The translations under genes and the position numbers were made by a program. Below the pieces are notes generated by a model. The model made no database searches and was not told where the DNA came from. It saw only the letters and a program-made list of their open reading frames with translations. Source: an uncultured Alistipes sp. (lineage in GTDB: Bacteria; Bacteroidota; Bacteroidia; Bacteroidales; Rikenellaceae). Taken from it: 35,274 bases of DNA. Below are positions 31,790 through 35,274 of the stretch, piece after piece (position 1 is the first letter of the stretch; each line of letters opens with the position of its first letter). The stretch lies in NCBI GenBank assembly GCA_947178025.1, contig CAMWWU010000004.1, positions 1 to 35,274 on the forward strand, read 5' to 3'.

Positions 31790-31832
31790 GATTCGGAGCT
31801 GCATGCCGATTATCAACCAACCATAAAACATC

Positions 31833-33476
31833 ATGAAAAAACTTTTGTTCTGTCTGCTGGCGGTCCTGCCGTCGGGGCTCTTCGCCCAGTCGGTCTGGAC
31901 GTCCGATCTGGGAAACGGGAAGTATAAGAATCCGGTGCTCTTCGCCGACTACTCCGATCCCGATCTGATTCGCACGGGCGACGATTACTGGATGACCGCT
32001 TCGTCGTTCAACTGCGTCCCGGGACTTCAGATCCTCCACTCGACCGATCTGGTGAACTGGGAGATCGTCAACGCCGTCATGCCGCGTCTGTACGACGGCG
32101 AGGCGTTCGACAAACCCCTGCACGGAGAGGGTGTCTGGGCCCCCGCCATCCGTTTCCACGACGGCTGGTACTATATTTATTGGGGTGATCCCTACCGGGG
32201 CGTCTACATGTCCCGCACGCAGGATCCGCGCGGCGAGTGGTCGGAGCCGCTGCTGGTCAAGAAGGCCGACGGCATCATCGACACCTGCCCCTTGTGGGAC
32301 GACGACGGGCGCGCCTACCTCGTGCACGGATGGGCCGGCTCCTGCGCCGGGCTCAAGAGCGTGCTGAGCGTCACGGAGATGTCGCCCGACGGCACGCGTC
32401 TGATCGGCGAGGAGGTGATGATTTTCGACGGTCACGGCGAGCACCCGACGGTCGAAGGGCCCAAGTTCTACAAGCGCAACGGCTGGTACTACGTCTTCGC
32501 TCCGGCGGGCGGCGTGAAGCCCGGCTGGCAGATCGTGCTCCGTTCGCGGTCGCCGTGGGGACCCTACGAGTGCCGCACGGTGCTGCATCAGGGCGACACG
32601 GAGACTCCCGGACCTCACCAGGGCGGCTGGGTCGAGGATGTCGAGGGCAACTCGTGGTTCATGCACTTCGTGGATATGTACGCCTACGGCCGTGTGGCGC
32701 ATCTGCAACCGATGACCTGGAGCGACGACGACTGGTGCATCATCGGTGTCGACCGCAACGGCGACGGCATCGGCGAGCCGGTGGATACCTACCGCAAGCC
32801 CGCCTGCCATAACCCGATGCGCGGAACGGCGACGCCGGCCGACAGCGACGAGTTCTCGGGCCGCACGCTGGGGCTCCAGTGGCAGTGGCACGCCAATCCG
32901 CAGCCGGGATGGTACTTCAACAATCCGTCGGACGGGGAGCTGCGGCTCTACTGCCGGGCGCACGACGAGGCGTGGCGCAACCTGGCCGACAACGGCAATC
33001 TGCTGCTGCAAAAGGTCAACGCTCCGACCTATACGGCGACGACCAAGCTGCGTTTCCACCCCTCCTACGAGGGTGACCGCGCCGGTCTGATGATCATGGG
33101 CTACGACTATGCCACCGTGGGACTGCGTCTGGCGGAGGGGAAGATCCTCGTCGAGCAGAACGTGGCGGTGAAAGCCATCAAGAAGGGGGCGCCCGAAAAG
33201 AGCGTCGCTTCGGAGGAGTTCGCGGCGTCGGCGGATCCGGTGGACGTGTGGCTGCGCTGCCGCATCGAGCGGCAGGCCAACGACGACGGAACCCCGCGCA
33301 TGGTGTGCCGCTTCTTCTGGAGCCGCGACGGCAAGCGCTTCCGTCCGATCGGCGAGCCCTTCACGGCCGATGCCGGACATTGGATCGGCGCCAAGATCGG
33401 CTACTACGCCGATGCGGAGATCCTCAAGAACGACGGCGGCTGGATCGACATCGACTGGTTCCGCACCTCGAAGTAA
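31833..33476 (+). CDS. Secreted GH43-family beta-xylosidase/alpha-L-arabinofuranosidase
   Basis: A 547-residue enzyme with a signal peptide (MKKLLFCLLAVLPSGLFAQ). The five-bladed propeller occupies about 30-315; the catalytic base is probably Asp42 (SDPDLIR), the pKa-modulating Asp is Asp140 (GIIDTCPLWDDDG), and the general acid is Glu198 (TVEGPKFYKRNGWYYVF). A C-terminal beta-sandwich (about 335-547) corresponds to the GH43 C2-type domain. Such proteins remove xylose or arabinose from xylo-oligosaccharides. It is divergent from the xylose operon, which would use the released xylose. Exact substrate cannot be read from sequence. Confidence 0.93.
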   Translation: MKKLLFCLLAVLPSGLFAQSVWTSDLGNGKYKNPVLFADYSDPDLIRTGDDYWMTASSFNCVPGLQILHSTDLVNWEIVNAVMPRLYDGEAFDKPLHGEGVWAPAIRFHDGWYYIYWGDPYRGVYMSRTQDPRGEWSEPLLVKKADGIIDTCPLWDDDGRAYLVHGWAGSCAGLKSVLSVTEMSPDGTRLIGEEVMIFDGHGEHPTVEGPKFYKRNGWYYVFAPAGGVKPGWQIVLRSRSPWGPYECRTVLHQGDTETPGPHQGGWVEDVEGNSWFMHFVDMYAYGRVAHLQPMTWSDDDWCIIGVDRNGDGIGEPVDTYRKPACHNPMRGTATPADSDEFSGRTLGLQWQWHANPQPGWYFNNPSDGELRLYCRAHDEAWRNLADNGNLLLQKVNAPTYTATTKLRFHPSYEGDRAGLMIMGYDYATVGLRLAEGKILVEQNVAVKAIKKGAPEKSVASEEFAASADPVDVWLRCRIERQANDDGTPRMVCRFFWSRDGKRFRPIGEPFTADAGHWIGAKIGYYADAEILKNDGGWIDIDWFRTSK

Positions 33477-33481
33477 TGCGA

Positions 33482-33517
33482 AGCGGGGGACGTTGCGAAA
33501 CGTCCCCCGCTCGTTTT
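33482..33517 (+). terminator. Intrinsic terminator of the GH43 gene
   Basis: A 13-base stem, AGCGGGGGACGTT (33482-33494) with AACGTCCCCCGCT (33499-33511) and a GCGA loop, is followed by CGTTTT. It begins a few bases after the GH43 stop. Confidence 0.9.
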
Positions 33518-33546
33518 ATCCGCCGGGCGGCGGGTCGGGATAAAAT

Positions 33547-33578
33547 AAAAAAGGAGTTGAATTTTCAACTCCTTTTTT
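33547..33578 (-). terminator. Terminator of the tRNA-Leu transcript (symmetric)
   Basis: A 14-base perfect stem, AAAAAAGGAGTTGA (33547-33560) with TCAACTCCTTTTTT (33565-33578), has T-runs on both strands. It starts two bases past the 3' end of the minus-strand tRNA and can also back up the GH43 terminator. Confidence 0.92.
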
Positions 33579-33580
33579 CG

Positions 33581-33666
33581 TGCCCAGGACAAGACTCGAA
33601 CTTGCACGAACCTAATTGTTCACTACCCCCTCAAAGTAGCGTGTCTACCAATTTCACCACCTGGGC
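33581..33666 (-). tRNA. tRNA-Leu (anticodon GAG)
   Basis: On the minus strand an 86-base cloverleaf begins GCCCAGGTGGTGAAATTGG. The acceptor stem pairs GCCCAGG with the 3' CCTGGGC, followed by discriminator A at 33581. The anticodon arm CTACT-TTGAGGG-GGTAG gives anticodon GAG. A long variable arm (about 12-15 bases) marks it as a class II tRNA, and the T-arm has GTTCGAGTC. CCA is not encoded. A promoter lies just upstream and a terminator immediately downstream, so it is a single-gene transcript. Confidence 0.97.
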
Positions 33667-33694
33667 TTCGGGTCCTTTTCGGATTTCGAGTGTG

Positions 33695-33726
33695 CAAATA
33701 TAGGACTTATATTCCGAACCGCCAAA
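33695..33726 (-). promoter_or_regulatory. Promoter of tRNA-Leu
   Basis: Read on the minus strand, TTTG (33726-33723), a 20-base spacer and TATATTTG (33702-33695) fit the Bacteroidetes consensus. The tRNA 5' end lies 28 bases downstream, leaving a short leader to be removed by RNase P. Confidence 0.85.
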
Positions 33727-33787
33727 TTTTTTTGCGGCAATGTCGCATTTTTTTGTTTTCGGCGGCAGCGGCGGGGGTGGTAAAGCG

Positions 33788-33815
33788 CGGGAGGCGGTCG
33801 CAGGGCCGCCTCCCG
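33788..33815 (-). terminator. Probable terminator hairpin after the S46 peptidase gene
   Basis: A perfect 10-base stem, CGGGAGGCGG (33788-33797) with CCGCCTCCCG (33806-33815), begins seven bases past the stop of the peptidase gene on the minus strand. Only a short T-run (CTTT) follows, so termination may be incomplete. Confidence 0.6.
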
Positions 33816-33821
33816 GCCGGG

Positions 33822-35274
33822 TCAGCGGAGGGTCATTTCGTCGATCAGGTAGCCCGCGCCGCCGATGCGGTCGATCACCAGCAGCACGTAGCGGATGTCG
33901 ACGGCGATGTTGCGGCAGATGGTCGGGTCGAAAGCGATGTCGCTCATCGTCGAGCGCCACGTGCGGTCGAAGTTGATGCCGACGAGTTCGCCCCGGGCGT
34001 TGAGGATCGGCGAGCCGGAGTTGCCGCCCGTGGTGTGGTTCGTGGCCAGGAAGCAGACCGGAGCCGTGCGGCGGCCGTCGAGCTCGATCGCCCACCGTCC
34101 GTAGTCCTGCGAGGCGTGCAGGTCGCGCAGCGACTGCGGGATATCGTAGTCGTAGATCTCGGGGTTGTCCTTGGCGATGATGCCGTCGACGGTCGTGAGC
34201 GGCTTGTGGTACTCGCCGTCGGCGTATTCGTAGCCGGCGACGGTGCCGTAGGCGACGCGCAGCGTGAGGTTGGCGTCCGGGAACATCTCGCCCGATTCGC
34301 CTTGCGAGGCGGCGAATTCGCGCAGCCCCTGCACGTAGCGGGCGTAGAGCCCGGTCATGCGGGCGCTGTTGAAGTTGCGCAGGGCGCGGGTGCCGAGCTG
34401 TCCGACGATCTCCTTGTCGCAGGCCGCGATCTGTTCGCGGAGCGTCTTGAGCTCCTCGCTGTCGGGCTGCTCCGTCGCGAGGGCGAAGATCCGGTCGGCA
34501 TAGGCCTCGGGCGAACCGTAGGCGGCGATGCCCTCGGCGACGGCCGGAATCAGGGGCATCCGGTCGTTGTAGTCGACGTATTTGCGCATCACCAGCCGGC
34601 AGAGCGCCTGCTCGGTGGGGCGGCGCCGGTCGAAGAGCGGGTCGGCGAGCTCCTCGGCCGTGTAGACGGGGAGCGTGCGGAGCGTTTCGGTGAGCAGTTC
34701 GCGCGTGTAGTACGAGGGCAGCGCCCGGTCGAACTCCTGCTTCAGGTCGGCCAGCACGGTGTCGTATCGGCCGGGGGCCTGCGCGCTCATGACCTGTGCG
34801 AATCGGCGTTCGGTCTCGCACTTCTTATTATAGGTGCCCAGACGTTTGAGCCCCAGCACCTCGCCCTGCCACTTCTTCCAGGCGTTCGCGATGTTGGCGT
34901 GCTTGGCGGCGTAGTGGATGCGCAGCGCCGGGTCGCTCTCCTGTGCTTTCGAGATCAGGGCGAGCCGCTCGGTGCGGATGTCGATCTTCATCGGGTCGGA
35001 GAGCTCCTGGATGTATTGCACGACGTCCGAGGTGATGAACTGCTGCGTGTTGCCCGGAAAGCCGTAGATCATCGTGAAGTCGCCCTCCCGGACGCCGCGC
35101 GTCGAGACGGTGAAGTGGCGTTTCGGCCGGTAGGGGACGTTCTCGGGCGAGTAGGCTGCGGGCCGGTTGTCGGGACCCGCATAGACGCGGAAGACGGAGA
35201 AGTCGCCCGTATGGCGGGGCCAGATCCAGTTGTCGGTGTCGCCGCCGAACTTGCCGATCGACGAGGGCGGGGCG
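33822..35274 (-). CDS. S46-family dipeptidyl-peptidase, DPP11-like (partial, N-terminus off window)
   Basis: The visible 483 residues are the C-terminal two-thirds of an S46 serine exopeptidase (full length about 720). GGDTDNWIWPRHTGDFS at the right edge contains the catalytic Asp. The catalytic Ser is in GGNSGSP (codon 34019-34017), and the catalytic His is off window. Eighteen residues after the Ser comes FDR, an Arg (codon 33965-33963). In Porphyromonas DPP11 the equivalent Arg673 (Ser655 plus 18) sets preference for Asp/Glu at P1, whereas DPP7 has Gly. An acidic-residue-specific dipeptidyl-peptidase in the periplasm is therefore inferred. The frame is open to the window edge; an internal Met at 35072 is not the start because the conserved catalytic Asp motif lies upstream of it. 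Confidence 0.93.
   Translation of the reverse strand, partial: APPSSIGKFGGDTDNWIWPRHTGDFSVFRVYAGPDNRPAAYSPENVPYRPKRHFTVSTRGVREGDFTMIYGFPGNTQQFITSDVVQYIQELSDPMKIDIRTERLALISKAQESDPALRIHYAAKHANIANAWKKWQGEVLGLKRLGTYNKKCETERRFAQVMSAQAPGRYDTVLADLKQEFDRALPSYYTRELLTETLRTLPVYTAEELADPLFDRRRPTEQALCRLVMRKYVDYNDRMPLIPAVAEGIAAYGSPEAYADRIFALATEQPDSEELKTLREQIAACDKEIVGQLGTRALRNFNSARMTGLYARYVQGLREFAASQGESGEMFPDANLTLRVAYGTVAGYEYADGEYHKPLTTVDGIIAKDNPEIYDYDIPQSLRDLHASQDYGRWAIELDGRRTAPVCFLATNHTTGGNSGSPILNARGELVGINFDRTWRSTMSDIAFDPTICRNIAVDIRYVLLVIDRIGGAGYLIDEMTLR

Larger units (their letters stand above)
31487..31832. other. Intergenic region between the divergent xylose operon and the GH43 gene
   Basis: This 346-base stretch holds no convincing gene. 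It contains a minus-strand -7 box for the regulator operon (31508-31515), an inverted repeat CGTATAA/TTATACG (31615-31635), a small CGCCG/CGGCG hairpin (31597-31609) and a plus-strand promoter for GH43 (31762-31789). The rest shows no recognisable structure. A short open frame across 31640-31927 overlaps the GH43 start and promoter and has no protein-like features. Confidence 0.6.

Noticed and set aside
35072-35072. Met codon at 35072 as start of the S46 peptidase
   Set aside because: The frame stays open upstream and encodes the conserved GGDTDNW catalytic Asp region, so the true start is outside the window.
1-35274. CRISPR arrays, insertion sequences, integrase genes or prophage remnants
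   Set aside because: No regularly spaced repeats, transposase or integrase motifs, or terminal inverted repeats were seen. The tRNA-Leu gene has no partial copy nearby that would mark an integrated element.

Overview
The window looks like a chromosomal segment of a high-GC Bacteroidales bacterium, most likely Alistipes or a close relative. The reasons are the Bacteroidetes-type promoters (TTTG, about 19-20 bases, TAnnTTTG), the near absence of Shine-Dalgarno sequences, a SusC/SusD pair, a Bat (aerotolerance-type) gene cluster, an S46 dipeptidyl-peptidase and a xylose operon in the Bacteroides gene order. Genus assignment is inference; no rRNA or other marker is present. Many stop-free frames run opposite or out of phase to real genes because of the GC-rich codon use, and these were ignored.

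Layout. (1) 1-4359, minus strand: MoxR AAA+ ATPase, DUF58 protein, a BatD/DUF4381-like membrane protein, a TPR protein and the start of a BatA-like VWA protein, which runs off the left edge. (2) 4539-10568, plus strand: housekeeping genes for a PcrA/UvrD helicase, endonuclease III, an SGNH (DUF4886) hydrolase, an NrnA-type DHH phosphoesterase and a YeiH-family membrane protein. (3) 10587-12193, minus strand: a LacI-family regulator overlapping a GNAT acetyltransferase. (4) 12366-26289, plus strand: a polysaccharide-utilisation-type locus with ribokinase, an IPT/DUF1566 lipoprotein, SusC, SusD, two tandem DUF4832-type lipoproteins, a lipoprotein nucleoside hydrolase, a GH97 glycosidase and an inner-membrane sugar permease of the DMT/GRP type. 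(5) 26357-31486, minus strand: Nudix-type regulator, xylulokinase, xylose isomerase and a XylE-like symporter. (6) 31833-33476, plus strand: a secreted GH43 enzyme, divergent from the xylose operon. (7) Minus strand: tRNA-Leu(GAG) and a right-truncated S46 peptidase with DPP11-like specificity residues.

How it works together. Region 4 has the parts expected of a ribose/nucleoside scavenging system of the kind known in Bacteroides (rus loci): outer-membrane capture and import (SusCD), release of ribose from nucleosides (nucleoside hydrolase), import across the inner membrane (permease) and phosphorylation (ribokinase). A LacI repressor sits divergently, with a clear palindromic operator lying on the promoter -7 box. 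The unusual cargo is the pair of DUF4832 proteins and the GH97, which suggests that the substrate is more than free nucleosides, for example a ribose-containing conjugate or glycan. Regions 4 and 5 converge on one strong bidirectional terminator, so ribose and xylose catabolism form a compact pentose island feeding the pentose phosphate pathway.

The most interesting points are the duplicated DUF4832 pair, whose lipoprotein signals predict different sides of the outer membrane; the LacI operator/promoter architecture; the degenerate Nudix box of the xylose regulator; and the nearly leaderless helicase gene.
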